From Flavobacterium ammoniigenes (lineage in GTDB: Bacteria; Bacteroidota; Bacteroidia; Flavobacteriales; Flavobacteriaceae), in the NCBI RefSeq assembly GCF_020886055.1, contig NZ_AP025184.1:186001-250000 (forward strand): 64,000 nucleotides of DNA, written 5' to 3'. Shown piece after piece: positions 8,951 to 18,068 of the stretch; position 1 is the stretch's first letter, and each line of letters opens with the position of its first letter. Both the position numbers and the translations under genes were made by a program. The notes beneath the pieces were generated by a model. It did no database searches. It saw only the letters and a program-made list of their open reading frames with translations, and was not told the DNA's origin.

Positions 8951-9493
8951 AACGTATTTTTGATACCATTTGTAGGCTATATATCCGAAGGTAGCTCCAA
9001 AAACATAACCCGTCAAAATATCCAATGGGTAATGCAAACCTAGGTAAATTCGGCTGTATGCAAATATCAACGGAAATAAGAAAACCAGAAAAGCATAACG
9101 ATAATACTTTTTTAAAAGTAAATATAAAAACGTCATAGTTGCCATTGAGTTGGCGGCATGACCTGAAAAGAAACTAAATGAATTACTCGGTTTAACCAAT
9201 CGAATAATTGAATTTATATCCGGATTATTGCACGGTCTTAAACGTTGAAAAGTAACTTTAAATAAATTAGTAGTCTGATCGGTTACAATCAATAAAAGCG
9301 TCACAAACAAGAGTAAATAAAGCGTGGATCTAATTCCTATTTTTTTATAGACCAAATATAAAAGCAATACAAAAAAGAGAGTCCAGTTGGATTGTTTGGT
9401 AATAAATAGCCAAAGTCCATCAAAAGTGGTGGAGCCTAAACCATTCAAAAAAACCAATAATTGAATATCTAACTGAAGTACTTTTTCAAGCAT
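8936..9493 (-). CDS. PAP2-family membrane phosphatase
   Basis: Integral membrane phosphatase of 185 residues with several hydrophobic helices. The three active-site motifs are visible: KVTFQRLRP, PSNSFSFFSGHAAN and SRIYLGLHYPLD. Such enzymes dephosphorylate lipid phosphates such as phosphatidate or undecaprenyl pyrophosphate at the membrane face; which one applies here cannot be told. Its ATG overlaps the stop of the tatA-like gene by one base (TAATG), so the two are translationally coupled. Confidence 0.9.
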   Translation of the reverse strand: MLEKVLQLDIQLLVFLNGLGSTTFDGLWLFITKQSNWTLFFVLLLYLVYKKIGIRSTLYLLLFVTLLLIVTDQTTNLFKVTFQRLRPCNNPDINSIIRLVKPSNSFSFFSGHAANSMATMTFLYLLLKKYYRYAFLVFLFPLIFAYSRIYLGLHYPLDILTGYVFGATFGYIAYKWYQKYVLKNS

Positions 9494-9894
9494 TACATTT
9501 GGCGTTTTATTGGTCCTTCAACCTCTTCTTCTATTGCTACAGCACTAACTTCGGTTTTATTTTCTTCAACAGAAAGCCCATTTTGTACTTGCGTTATTTC
9601 AGATGTTACTGTGGATGAGAAATCGGTTATAGCACTAGTATCTCCCAATAAATTTTCCTTCGCTTTATCAATTTCTGCACTGATATTTCCTGTCAAATCA
9701 GCTAATGATTGTTTATCAAATCCATTGGCCTCAGCCCCTTTTTGAATTTCAGATTTGATATCGTTTGTAGCGTTTTTAATTTGCGCCATTGTTTTACCAA
9801 CAGTACGGGCTATTTCAGGAACTTTATCAGATCCAAACAACATAAGAACAATAAACATGATGAAAATTAATTCACCTCCACCTATTCCAAACAT
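9493..9894 (-). CDS. tatA: Sec-independent translocase subunit TatA/TatE-like
   Basis: A 133-residue protein with the TatA plan: short N-terminal membrane helix (about 6-21), the FGSDKVPEIARTVGK hinge and amphipathic helix (about 21-45), then a long polar C-terminal tail. TatA oligomers form the pore that moves folded twin-arginine substrates across the inner membrane. No tatC is in the window. The tail after residue 60 is low in conservation and probably disordered. Co-transcribed with the PAP2 gene through a one-base overlap. Confidence 0.85.
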   Translation of the reverse strand: MFGIGGGELIFIMFIVLMLFGSDKVPEIARTVGKTMAQIKNATNDIKSEIQKGAEANGFDKQSLADLTGNISAEIDKAKENLLGDTSAITDFSSTVTSEITQVQNGLSVEENKTEVSAVAIEEEVEGPIKRQM

Positions 9895-9966
9895 AATTAA
9901 TTATTTTTTCTTGGACACAAATATACCAAATTTCAAGTCGGACTATTTTAAAATTATCATAAAAAA

Positions 9967-9992
9967 ACAAAGGCTCCATTCGGAGCCTTTGT
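9967..9992 (-). terminator. Intrinsic terminator of M1 peptidase operon
   Basis: An 11-bp perfect stem (ACAAAGGCTCC / GGAGCCTTTGT) with loop ATTC, followed on the minus strand by a T run. It lies 11 nt beyond the M1 peptidase stop. Confidence 0.85.
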
Positions 9993-10003
9993 TTTAATTT
10001 AAA

Positions 10004-12247
10004 TTATTCAAATTTTGATTTTACTTCTTGTTTTGGCCAAGTGTTATTGGTAACATCAATATCTGCTGTTTCTAATTTTGGATCTATTTGGATTTTCTTT
10101 ACCGCTTTTTGAGTTGCAAATACTTTTCGAGCCGTATCGTTATTTTTTCTCCAAATTTGCGCTGGATATTTGAAGCTTTCAGTTGAATCGTCTTCATAAG
10201 TCAATTCGACTAAAATTGGCATTATCATTCCTCCCGGTTTGTTGAAAGTCACTTCGTAGAAATATTTAGGAGCGTTTAAATTTGTTTTTTCTTCAGCAGA
10301 TAGATTTTGATCTACATAGTCAGAAAGCAATTTAACGTCTTCAATTTTTAGCGCTTTTTTATCTTTTGGATTCAACTCTGCATTTTGTCCTGAAACCAAA
10401 TACACAAATGGTCCTTTGTCTAAACCAAAACGCCCTTTTCTCACTTTCACGTCTTTTAGATCTGAAGTAGCTGTTTCAGAAACATAATATTGTTTCACGT
10501 CTTCCAATCCAATGTCAACAAAATCAGTAGAGTAAAACCACCCTCTAATAAACCAATCCAAATCAAATGCAGAAGCATCTTCCATTGTTCTAAAAAAGTC
10601 TTCTGGGGTTGGGTGTTTGAATTTCCAACGGTTTGCATACACTTTAAATGCATGATCAAACAATTCGCGACCCATGATAGTTTCTCTCAAAATATTCAAT
10701 CCAGTAGCTGGTTTCCCATAAGCATTATTACCAAATTGATAAATGTTTTCTGAATTTGACATGATTGGTTCTAAAAATTTTTGATCACCACTCATATACG
10801 GAACAATGTTTTTAGCTGGTCCTCGTCTTGAAGGAAAATTGGTGCCTAATTCTTGTTCAGCCATATATTCCATAAAAGAGTTTAATCCTTCATCCATCCA
10901 TGTCCATTGGCGCTCGTCTGAATTCACAATCATTGGAAAAAAGTTATGTCCCACTTCATGAACAACAACTCCAATCATACCGTTTTTCACTTGCTCACTT
11001 GTCACCCCATTTTCATCAGGTCGTCCAAAATTCCAACAAATCATTGGATATTCCATTCCTTGATCTTCTGCCGAAACGGAAACTGCTTTTGGATAGGGAT
11101 AATCAAACGTATGAGAAGAGTAACTTTTCAAAGTATGCGCAACAGTTCGAGTAGATGTTTCTCCCCATAACGGATTCGCTTCTTTAGGATAAACCGAAGT
11201 AGCCATAACAGTTTTAGTACTTAATTGTACCGCCATAGCATCAAAAATAAATTTTCTTGAAGAGGCAATTCCAAAGTCTCTCACATTTTTAGCACTAAAT
11301 TTCCATGTTTTTTTCTTGTCTGAAAATCCTTTTTCAGCTGCAGTTGCTTCTTCCTGAGTTACAATTACAACAGGCTTGTCAAATGTTTTCTGCGCTAATT
11401 GATATCGTTGCAATTGAACAGGTGTGAACACTTCAGCTCGGTTCGTTAATTCACCTGTTGCTTCAATAATGTGATCTGCTGGAACGGTAATGTTTACATC
11501 AAAATTTCCAAAAGGTAAAGCAAACTCTCCGCTTCCCCAGAACTGCATGTTTTGCCAACCTTCTACATCATTGTACACTGCCATTCTTGGATAAAACTGA
11601 GCAATTACATAGATTTTATTACTGTCTTTTTCAAAAGCTTCGTAACCAGATCGTCCACCTTCTTTTCTATAATTATTTATGTTGTACCACCATTTAGTAG
11701 AGAAAACAAATGTCGAACCTGGCTTCATTGGCACAGGCAAATTAATGCGCATCATCGTTTGATTAATCGTATAAGACAATGGCGCTCCTTTTGCATCTTT
11801 CACATATTCAATATGGAATCCACGATCTGGTTTTTGTCTCAAATAATCTGAAGCAAATTTATCAGCAGGTACCACTTGATCAATTTTTTGGCTTTCTGCC
11901 AAAGGAGTTTGAGAAGTTTTAGCTTGTTGATTTTGGTCCAATTGCACCCATAAATACTCTAAAGTATCAGGCGAATTATTGGTATAGGTTACTGTTTCAG
12001 CACCCATTAATTTTGAATTCTTATCGTCTAATTCAATGTCAATTTTATAATCGGCTTGTTGTTGATAATAAGCCGGTCCAGGCGCACCTGAAGCAGAACG
12101 ATACATATTGGGCGTAGCCAATAAATCGTACATCTGACTGAATTTATTCGTATCGTATTTTCCGGTTTGTTTCGGAGCTATGGCTGCAGGCTTCTCCTGA
12201 GCCAATGCGATTACTGGTAAAAGTAATAATAATGCAATTTTTTTCAT
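10004..12247 (-). CDS. Secreted M1-family zinc metallopeptidase
   Basis: Exported aminopeptidase-type protein of 747 residues with an N-terminal signal peptide (MKKIALLLLLPVIALAQ). The zinc site is HEVGH (H430, H434; catalytic E431) with the third ligand E453, exactly 19 residues after the second His as in M1 enzymes. The upstream exopeptidase-type motif is GMEYP (397-401), a variant of GxMEN. The long N-terminal beta domain and C-terminal region are standard. It is the last gene of a three-gene run with the two exported proteins upstream, gaps of 56 nt each, and has a strong terminator. The substrate is unknown. Confidence 0.93.
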   Translation of the reverse strand: MKKIALLLLLPVIALAQEKPAAIAPKQTGKYDTNKFSQMYDLLATPNMYRSASGAPGPAYYQQQADYKIDIELDDKNSKLMGAETVTYTNNSPDTLEYLWVQLDQNQQAKTSQTPLAESQKIDQVVPADKFASDYLRQKPDRGFHIEYVKDAKGAPLSYTINQTMMRINLPVPMKPGSTFVFSTKWWYNINNYRKEGGRSGYEAFEKDSNKIYVIAQFYPRMAVYNDVEGWQNMQFWGSGEFALPFGNFDVNITVPADHIIEATGELTNRAEVFTPVQLQRYQLAQKTFDKPVVIVTQEEATAAEKGFSDKKKTWKFSAKNVRDFGIASSRKFIFDAMAVQLSTKTVMATSVYPKEANPLWGETSTRTVAHTLKSYSSHTFDYPYPKAVSVSAEDQGMEYPMICWNFGRPDENGVTSEQVKNGMIGVVVHEVGHNFFPMIVNSDERQWTWMDEGLNSFMEYMAEQELGTNFPSRRGPAKNIVPYMSGDQKFLEPIMSNSENIYQFGNNAYGKPATGLNILRETIMGRELFDHAFKVYANRWKFKHPTPEDFFRTMEDASAFDLDWFIRGWFYSTDFVDIGLEDVKQYYVSETATSDLKDVKVRKGRFGLDKGPFVYLVSGQNAELNPKDKKALKIEDVKLLSDYVDQNLSAEEKTNLNAPKYFYEVTFNKPGGMIMPILVELTYEDDSTESFKYPAQIWRKNNDTARKVFATQKAVKKIQIDPKLETADIDVTNNTWPKQEVKSKFE

Positions 12248-12303
12248 TTTGGGGAATTTTAGCTTGTGAAAATACTACTTTTTAACAAATAGAAGAATTA
12301 GAT

Positions 12304-12807
12304 TTAAAATTTTAACACTTCCGTTTTGTTCGAAGCGGTAAAAAGGACGGTTTTCTTTTCACCAAAAGCAGTACAATGTAAAATATTTTGTTGTTCTGAA
12401 TTCCAATGTGTTAAAACTGTATTGGTTATTTCGGCTGTTTGTAATTTAGCAACATCGGAAACACGACAATAACAAATTAATACATCGCCTTCTATCTCTT
12501 TACTTAAAAAAACAACTAGTTTTGGTTGACCGTTTACTTTAATGATTAAATTTTCTGTAAAATATTTCTTAAGATTAGATACATCCTCATTCGATTCTTT
12601 TTCAGTACCCAAAAAAGCCTTTTTACCATATTTTTTTTCAATAGCTAAATTTAAATCATCCATGAAAATACGGGAGGTAATTTGAATCATCTTCTTTTCG
12701 GGAGCATAATTGACCTGAAAAATGGCCATATAAAATTTATGGACTTCAAAAGCCGAGAAACTACAAAATAGTATTCCTATAAAAGCAATAAGTACTGTTT
12801 TTTTCAT
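12304..12807 (-). CDS. Exported DUF6702-type protein
   Basis: A 167-residue protein with a signal peptide (about 1-19), then a compact domain with HKFYMAIFQVNYAPE and the ITSRIFMDDLN segment that mark the family I know as DUF6702, found with M1 peptidases in Bacteroidota. No catalytic motif is evident. It sits between a carboxypeptidase-regulatory-like protein and the M1 peptidase on the same strand, so it probably works with them in the periplasm or at the surface. Function unknown. Confidence 0.75.
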   Translation of the reverse strand: MKKTVLIAFIGILFCSFSAFEVHKFYMAIFQVNYAPEKKMIQITSRIFMDDLNLAIEKKYGKKAFLGTEKESNEDVSNLKKYFTENLIIKVNGQPKLVVFLSKEIEGDVLICYCRVSDVAKLQTAEITNTVLTHWNSEQQNILHCTAFGEKKTVLFTASNKTEVLKF

Positions 12808-12863
12808 CTTTCAAAAATAGGAATAGTTTTGAGATTAGCATTAAAATAGAATAGTAAAGATTG

Positions 12864-13598
12864 CTATTTTACCTTTTTTGACGCTATAATTTCATTGTAT
12901 TGAGCTGCTAATTCACTCATCAAGAATTCAATTGAAGTTCGGTTTTTCGTTTTTAATACCCGAGTAAATTTTGGATTTTCAACTGCAAAATATAAAAATC
13001 CTTTAACGTAATCTGATGGAATATGAAGTGTATTAACATAATGATTTTTGTCGAATAGGTTTTCAAGTTGCACCAAATAGCCTTCTTTTTTCTCCACTTC
13101 TAATTCTTTTTTCAACATGGCAGTTCGACCCGAAAAATAATTTAGTAGCGGGTCTAAACCTAAAGGATTTAATCTGCCAGAAGATGCTGTTGCATACTTT
13201 CGTTCTGCCGGAGTATACTTCTTCTGACCATACGGTATTATTCCCAACGATTCTGCTGAAACGGATGGTCGTTTTACAACCACCTCTTTCAATTCATTCA
13301 TAATGGGGTGCATAGTGACAAAAAACAAACTGCTAAGATCCTCAGAAGTTATTGCTTTTGTAACCGACTTGAATTGTACCGATGATAAAAGTAAACTATC
13401 TCCAACTTTTGCATTAATCGTAAAAAAACCTTTTGAGTCTGTTATGGTGGCATTTTCAGTATTTAAATTAATAACATAAATACCCTCAAGATTGGTCATG
13501 TCGGCATTGACTTTTCCACGACATGCTACAGCTCCTTTTTCTTGTGCAAAAAGAGGGGCAATACACCAAAAGACGATAAAATAAAGCAGTCTAATCAT
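12864..13598 (-). CDS. Exported carboxypeptidase-regulatory-like domain protein
   Basis: A 244-residue protein with signal peptide (about 1-18) followed by a CarboxypepD_reg-like beta-sandwich (about 22-105: GKVNADMTNLEGIYVINLNT, TDSKGFFTINAKVGDSL), then a helical tail with no recognised domain. The beta domain is the same type that begins many TonB-dependent receptors, but there is no plug or barrel here and the length fits a stand-alone protein. First gene of the run leading to the DUF6702 protein and M1 peptidase. Exact role unknown. Confidence 0.78.
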   Translation of the reverse strand: MIRLLYFIVFWCIAPLFAQEKGAVACRGKVNADMTNLEGIYVINLNTENATITDSKGFFTINAKVGDSLLLSSVQFKSVTKAITSEDLSSLFFVTMHPIMNELKEVVVKRPSVSAESLGIIPYGQKKYTPAERKYATASSGRLNPLGLDPLLNYFSGRTAMLKKELEVEKKEGYLVQLENLFDKNHYVNTLHIPSDYVKGFLYFAVENPKFTRVLKTKNRTSIEFLMSELAAQYNEIIASKKVK

Positions 13599-13739
13599 AA
13601 AGTTACTAATTCCTATTGAATGGGAAAGTTCACAAAAATAGTAGACTGTCTTCCAAATTAATTACTAATGAGTTGGTAATTATTTGTTAATTAAAAAAGG
13701 AGATTGTATACCTTTACCCTATTACAATTGATTTTGAAG

Positions 13740-14447
13740 ATGAAAAATATACTATTGGCTAGTACCTCAACGGTATACGGAAGTAGTTACTTAGAATACT
13801 TATTAGCTGAATTACAACTCCATTTTAAAAATTGCAATACCCTGCTTTTTATTCCATATGCTAGACCTGGCGGAATAACACATGACGAGTATACTGCAAA
13901 GGTAGCTTTGGCTTTCGCTAAAATAAATATTGCAGTAAAAGGCATTCATGAATTTGAAAATCCGGTTGAAGCCATTCAAAATGCAGAGGGCATTTTTACC
14001 GGTGGCGGCAATACATTTGTTCTAGTTTCCCAATTGTATAAAAACCAATTGATGGAAGTTATAGCGCAAAAACTAAAAAGTGGTACCCCTTATTTAGGAA
14101 CGAGTGCAGGAAGTAACATTGCGGGTTTAACCATCCAAACTACTAATGATATGCCGATCGTTTACCCTCCGAGTTTTCAAAGCTTAGGTATGATTCCGTT
14201 CAATTTGAATCCGCATTATATTGATACTGATGGAACTGCAAACCATATGGGAGAAACCCGAGAAGATCGTATAAAGGAATTCCACGAATTCAATTCCATC
14301 CCTGTTTTAGGGTTACGTGAAGGAAGCTGGTTAGACATAAAAGGCGACTCCATCGTGCTAAAAGGAAATTTAAAAGCACGCCTTTTTAGACAAAATCAAC
14401 AAGCTGAAGAACTTGAAAGCGGAACTGATTTACGTTTTGTAAAATAA
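13740..14447 (+). CDS. pepE: Alpha-aspartyl dipeptidase PepE
   Basis: Serine peptidase of family S51 that hydrolyses Asp-X dipeptides in the cytoplasm. The nucleophile is S122 in GTSAGSN, and D137 and H159 align with the E. coli triad (S120, D135, H157) with a constant offset of two. The glycine-rich GIFTGGGNTF precedes it. A longer frame runs from TTG 13704, but the ATG at 13740 gives the family's normal N-terminus (MKNILLAST) and length of 235. Confidence 0.93.
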   Translation: MKNILLASTSTVYGSSYLEYLLAELQLHFKNCNTLLFIPYARPGGITHDEYTAKVALAFAKINIAVKGIHEFENPVEAIQNAEGIFTGGGNTFVLVSQLYKNQLMEVIAQKLKSGTPYLGTSAGSNIAGLTIQTTNDMPIVYPPSFQSLGMIPFNLNPHYIDTDGTANHMGETREDRIKEFHEFNSIPVLGLREGSWLDIKGDSIVLKGNLKARLFRQNQQAEELESGTDLRFVK

Positions 14448-14450
14448 AAA

Positions 14451-14474
14451 AAGCCGAAACACTAGTTTCGGCTT
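14451..14474 (-). terminator. Terminator of downstream tRNA-Gly(UCC) copy
   Basis: Ten-bp stem AAGCCGAAAC / GTTTCGGCTT with loop ACTA, followed by a T run on the minus strand, just beyond the 3' end of the tRNA at 14481. The hairpin also lies 3 nt after pepE, but has no T run in that direction. Confidence 0.75.
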
Positions 14475-14480
14475 GGAAAG

Positions 14481-14553
<73 letters not shown>

Positions 14554-14570
14554 AAAAAAATTTAAATAAA

Positions 14571-14595
14571 AAACCTCAAATCAGATTTGAGGTTT
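14571..14595 (-). terminator. Terminator between the two tRNA-Gly genes
   Basis: Ten-bp stem AAACCTCAAA / TTTGAGGTTT with loop TCAGA and a T run on the minus strand. It follows the upstream tRNA-Gly copy directly, so that copy can be released as a single-gene transcript. Confidence 0.7.
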
Positions 14596-14598
14596 TAG

Positions 14599-14671
<73 letters not shown>

Positions 14672-14683
14672 ATTACAACGGTG

Positions 14684-14715
14684 CAAATATAAATAATTAG
14701 TTTTCATGATTGCAA
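14684..14715 (-). promoter_or_regulatory. Promoter of tRNA-Gly(UCC) pair
   Basis: TATATTTG (14684-14691, minus strand) with TTG at 14713-14715, spacer 21 nt, in front of the first tRNA copy. Confidence 0.65.
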
Positions 14716-14840
14716 GTTTTTTTCAAAAAAATAAAAAGCAACTCCATAAAATCAGCATCAAAACTGGTAGAATTATTTCATAAATATTTTAGTATGAAAT
14801 TATTATCTCTTTAATTTGCAAACACTTCACCATAAAAAAA

Positions 14841-15281
14841 ATGATGCATTCTATTCAAAAAATCACAGCTACAGAAACATATCCCGTTAGACATATCGTA
14901 CTGCGAGCTGGCAAACCCATTGAAAGTTGTCAGTTTGATGGAGATGAATTGGTTTCTACGCATCATTTTGGTTATTATTTAAACAACCAAATTATTGGAG
15001 TAATTTCATTATTTGAGATTAAAAACGAACAGTTTGTAGCACAAAAACCGTTTCAAATTAGAGGGATGGCAGTACTCCCTACCTTTCAAAAACAAGGAAT
15101 TGGGGAAGCATTGGTAAGCGAAGCAGAAAAATTTATTACAACTCAAAAAGCCGATTTAATTTGGTTTAACGCCCGGACCACCGCGGTTGGATTTTATCAA
15201 AAAATGGGACATGAGATTCTAGGACCTGAATTTGAAATCTATGACGTTGGCCCTCATTTTTTAATGTATAAAAAACTCTAA
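14841..15281 (+). CDS. GNAT-family N-acetyltransferase
   Basis: A 146-residue acetyltransferase using acetyl-CoA. The GNAT core is clear: the central strand QIRGMAVLPTFQKQGIGEAL carries the acetyl-CoA pyrophosphate-binding Q/R-x-x-G-x-G/A loop (QKQGIGEA), followed by WFNARTTAVGFYQKMGHEILG in the C-terminal half. The protein resembles small YjcF/ElaA-like acetyltransferases. The acceptor substrate cannot be predicted. Start ATG 14841 is followed by a second ATG; either is possible. It is monocistronic as far as seen. Confidence 0.88.
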   Translation: MMHSIQKITATETYPVRHIVLRAGKPIESCQFDGDELVSTHHFGYYLNNQIIGVISLFEIKNEQFVAQKPFQIRGMAVLPTFQKQGIGEALVSEAEKFITTQKADLIWFNARTTAVGFYQKMGHEILGPEFEIYDVGPHFLMYKKL

Positions 15282-15534
15282 GTTGCAAGGGGTGATAAAA
15301 ATTTGGGTAGATTAAGTTGAGAAATACAAAAATACGACACACTACAGCTTATACAATTATTATTCAGCACTTTAATGTAAGACTTAACATAACTTCGGCT
15401 TTTAACAAAATAAGTTTGATAACTTCTCTATCGAACTGTAACATTTAGGAGAAAATAAATACTAACATGTGCAACTCAATTATATTGATACTTTTGCGTT
15501 GTTACAATTCCACATACAACCCTAACCCCTGTTT
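15282..15534. promoter_or_regulatory. Intergenic region with -7 box for DUF5916 gene
   Basis: A 253-bp gap. TACTTTTG at 15489-15496 on the plus strand matches the -7 consensus and lies 38 nt before the ATG; no TTG lies at the usual distance. No small gene or hairpin of note was seen in the remainder. Confidence 0.4.
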
Positions 15535-17940
15535 ATGAAATATACCTTCAGTTTACTATTCTTTTTCTTCTTGTGTTTTGGCTACAGCCAAAAAAAAACT
15601 TTGAACACTCAATTTACTGCTGAAAAAATAATTATTGATGGTAAATTTGATGAAGGCGCTTGGTTAAAAGCTGATGTGGCAAAAGATTTCGTAATGTGGA
15701 TGCCTGACAATGGAACCCCAGAACCAAAAAATACTAGGACTGAAGTACGGGTTACTTATGATAATGAAGCGGTGTATTTTGCAGCTACAATGTATGATGA
15801 TGAACCGAGCAAAATATTAAAAGAATTAAGTCAGCGAGACAATTCTGGAACAGCTGATCGTGTGGGAATCTTTATTAATGGATACAATGACGGCCAGCAA
15901 GAATTTAGTTTTATTGTAAGTGCTTCTGGAGTTCAAGAAGATTTTTTATTTACAGAAAGTAACGGAGAGGATTCCTCTTGGAATGCCATTTGGGAAAGTA
16001 AAACGCAAATCACCGATTTTGGTTGGACTGCAGAAATTAAAATTCCGTATGCAGCATTGCGATTTAGTTCAGAGAAAAAACAAACTTGGGGAATCAATTT
16101 TATTCGTGATTTTAGAAGAGCTCGAACGTTTTATTCTTGGAATTTAATTGATAATAAAATTAATTCCAGAGGTAATCAAGAAGGTGTATTAAATGGTATT
16201 GAAAATATTATAACTCCAACTCGTTTGTTTTTAATTCCATATTCTTCCTTTTATCTGAATTCAAATGCAACACAAAAAACAAAAGGCGATTTAAAAGGCG
16301 GGGTTGATATTAAGTATGGCATTAACGATGCTTTTACATTAGATGCCATTTTAGTACCTGACTTTGGTCAAACCACCTTTGATAATGTTATTTTAAATCT
16401 TGGTCCATTTGAACAACAATTCAACGAAAATAGACCTTTTTTTACTGAAGGAACTGAATTATTTAGCAAGGGCAATTTGTTTTATTCGAGAAGAATTGGC
16501 GGAAGCCCAACCATTAATGCCGACTTAAATACCAACGAATCATTCACAACTTATCCAGCAAAAGTCAATTTGCTAAATGCATTGAAAATTTCAGGCAGAA
16601 CAAAAAATGGTTTAGGGATAGGTGTATTAAATGCAGTAACCGAAAAAACTGAAGCTACTATAACTAATGACATAACTGGGGCAACACGCAAAGCCTTAAT
16701 AGAACCTCTGGCCAACTATAATGTAATGGTATTAGATCAACGTTTTGGAACCAATTCATCCGTTTCTTTTGTCAATACGAATGTAACCCGAAATGGAAAT
16801 GGACGTGACGGAAATGTTTCGGCACTTTTGTTTGACTTGAACACCAAGAAAAACACCTATAATTTAAATGGAGATTACAAATACAGTGTTGTCAATGGAT
16901 TTGGAATTGACAATAAAAAAGGCTTTAGTTCGAGTATAAATTTTGGCGAAACAAGTGGTAAATTTCAATATAGTGCCGGTGCTGAATACATATCAAGAGA
17001 TTTTGACAAAGACGATATGGGTATTCAATTCCAAAGCAATTATCACGCTTTATATTCCAACTGGAATTACCGTCTTTTAAGCCCGACCAAAACGTTCAAT
17101 ATGTTTAATGTTTTTGTTAATCTTTATTCAGAATTTGACAATAGATCTGGACGTATTCAACAAGGAATGGTCAATTTGAACATCAATTCAATGACTAAAA
17201 AAAATAATTTCTTTGGCGGAGGTTTCAATACAAGACCCATAAAAACCTACGATTTTTATGAGCCAAGAACTCAAAATCAATCCCGTTTTCTTGAAATTCC
17301 TGAGGTAATTAATGCCTATATCTATTATTCTTCTAATTATAATAACCGTTTTGCCATTGAAATCAATCCTTCCTATGGTATTGCTAATGAAAAAGGACGA
17401 ATCGGATACGGATTATCCATTTCTCCGAGATACCGTTTTTCAGATCAATTTTCTTTGAATTATAGTATCGATTATAGCCAACAAGTAAACAATTTAGGTT
17501 TTGTAGGAAATAATGATATCACAAATGAAATTTTTATGGGTCGCAGAGATCGTACCACTTACATCAACACTATACAAGGAAAATTCACCATCAATAGCGA
17601 CATGAATTTTAATCTTTCGTTGCGCCATTATTTGAGTTATGCCACCTACAATCAATATTATAATCTTCAAAATGATGGTACTTTAATGCCTACATCCAAT
17701 TTTACCCAAAACAGCAATTCTAATTTTAATGCTTGGAATTTGGACTTGTCGTATTCTTGGTGGTTTGCACCTGGTAGTCAAATATCCATTTTATACCGAA
17801 ATAATGCCGCTTTATTTGAGAATGAATTCAAACGAGATTTAGGAACCAACATCCGTAATGTCATCGACAAAGATGCACTAAATCATGTGTTTTCTGTCAG
17901 TGTTCGTTACTTTATTGATTACAATTCGCTCAAAAAATAA
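15535..17940 (+). CDS. DUF5916 outer-membrane protein with CBM9-like domain
   Basis: An 801-residue exported protein. Signal peptide about 1-18, then a carbohydrate-binding-module-9-like beta domain (about 20-200: IIIDGKFDEGAWLKADVAKD, TYDNEAVYFAATMYDD, WTAEIKIPYAALRF). The rest is rich in aromatic, Asn and Ser residues with alternating strands, as in an outer-membrane beta barrel, and it ends in a strand (VRYFIDYNSLKK). This order matches the DUF5916 family. Substrate and role are unknown; a role in binding or importing a glycan or other ligand is only inference. Flanked by its own promoter region and gpmI. Confidence 0.8.
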   Translation: MKYTFSLLFFFFLCFGYSQKKTLNTQFTAEKIIIDGKFDEGAWLKADVAKDFVMWMPDNGTPEPKNTRTEVRVTYDNEAVYFAATMYDDEPSKILKELSQRDNSGTADRVGIFINGYNDGQQEFSFIVSASGVQEDFLFTESNGEDSSWNAIWESKTQITDFGWTAEIKIPYAALRFSSEKKQTWGINFIRDFRRARTFYSWNLIDNKINSRGNQEGVLNGIENIITPTRLFLIPYSSFYLNSNATQKTKGDLKGGVDIKYGINDAFTLDAILVPDFGQTTFDNVILNLGPFEQQFNENRPFFTEGTELFSKGNLFYSRRIGGSPTINADLNTNESFTTYPAKVNLLNALKISGRTKNGLGIGVLNAVTEKTEATITNDITGATRKALIEPLANYNVMVLDQRFGTNSSVSFVNTNVTRNGNGRDGNVSALLFDLNTKKNTYNLNGDYKYSVVNGFGIDNKKGFSSSINFGETSGKFQYSAGAEYISRDFDKDDMGIQFQSNYHALYSNWNYRLLSPTKTFNMFNVFVNLYSEFDNRSGRIQQGMVNLNINSMTKKNNFFGGGFNTRPIKTYDFYEPRTQNQSRFLEIPEVINAYIYYSSNYNNRFAIEINPSYGIANEKGRIGYGLSISPRYRFSDQFSLNYSIDYSQQVNNLGFVGNNDITNEIFMGRRDRTTYINTIQGKFTINSDMNFNLSLRHYLSYATYNQYYNLQNDGTLMPTSNFTQNSNSNFNAWNLDLSYSWWFAPGSQISILYRNNAALFENEFKRDLGTNIRNVIDKDALNHVFSVSVRYFIDYNSLKK

Positions 17941-18044
17941 GGAATAACAATTCTTATTATAAACAAAAAACAAAGTATTTGTTACTATTTTGTGCCGCTG
18001 CTAGAATTGTGATTAGGTAACTAGTAAAGATTTTAGAAATGCCT

Positions 18045-18052
18045 TATCTTTG
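18045..18052 (+). promoter_or_regulatory. -7 box of gpmI
   Basis: TATCTTTG, 16 nt before the gpmI ATG. No properly spaced -33 TTG was seen. Confidence 0.45.
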
Positions 18053-18068
18053 TGCAAAATAATTACCG

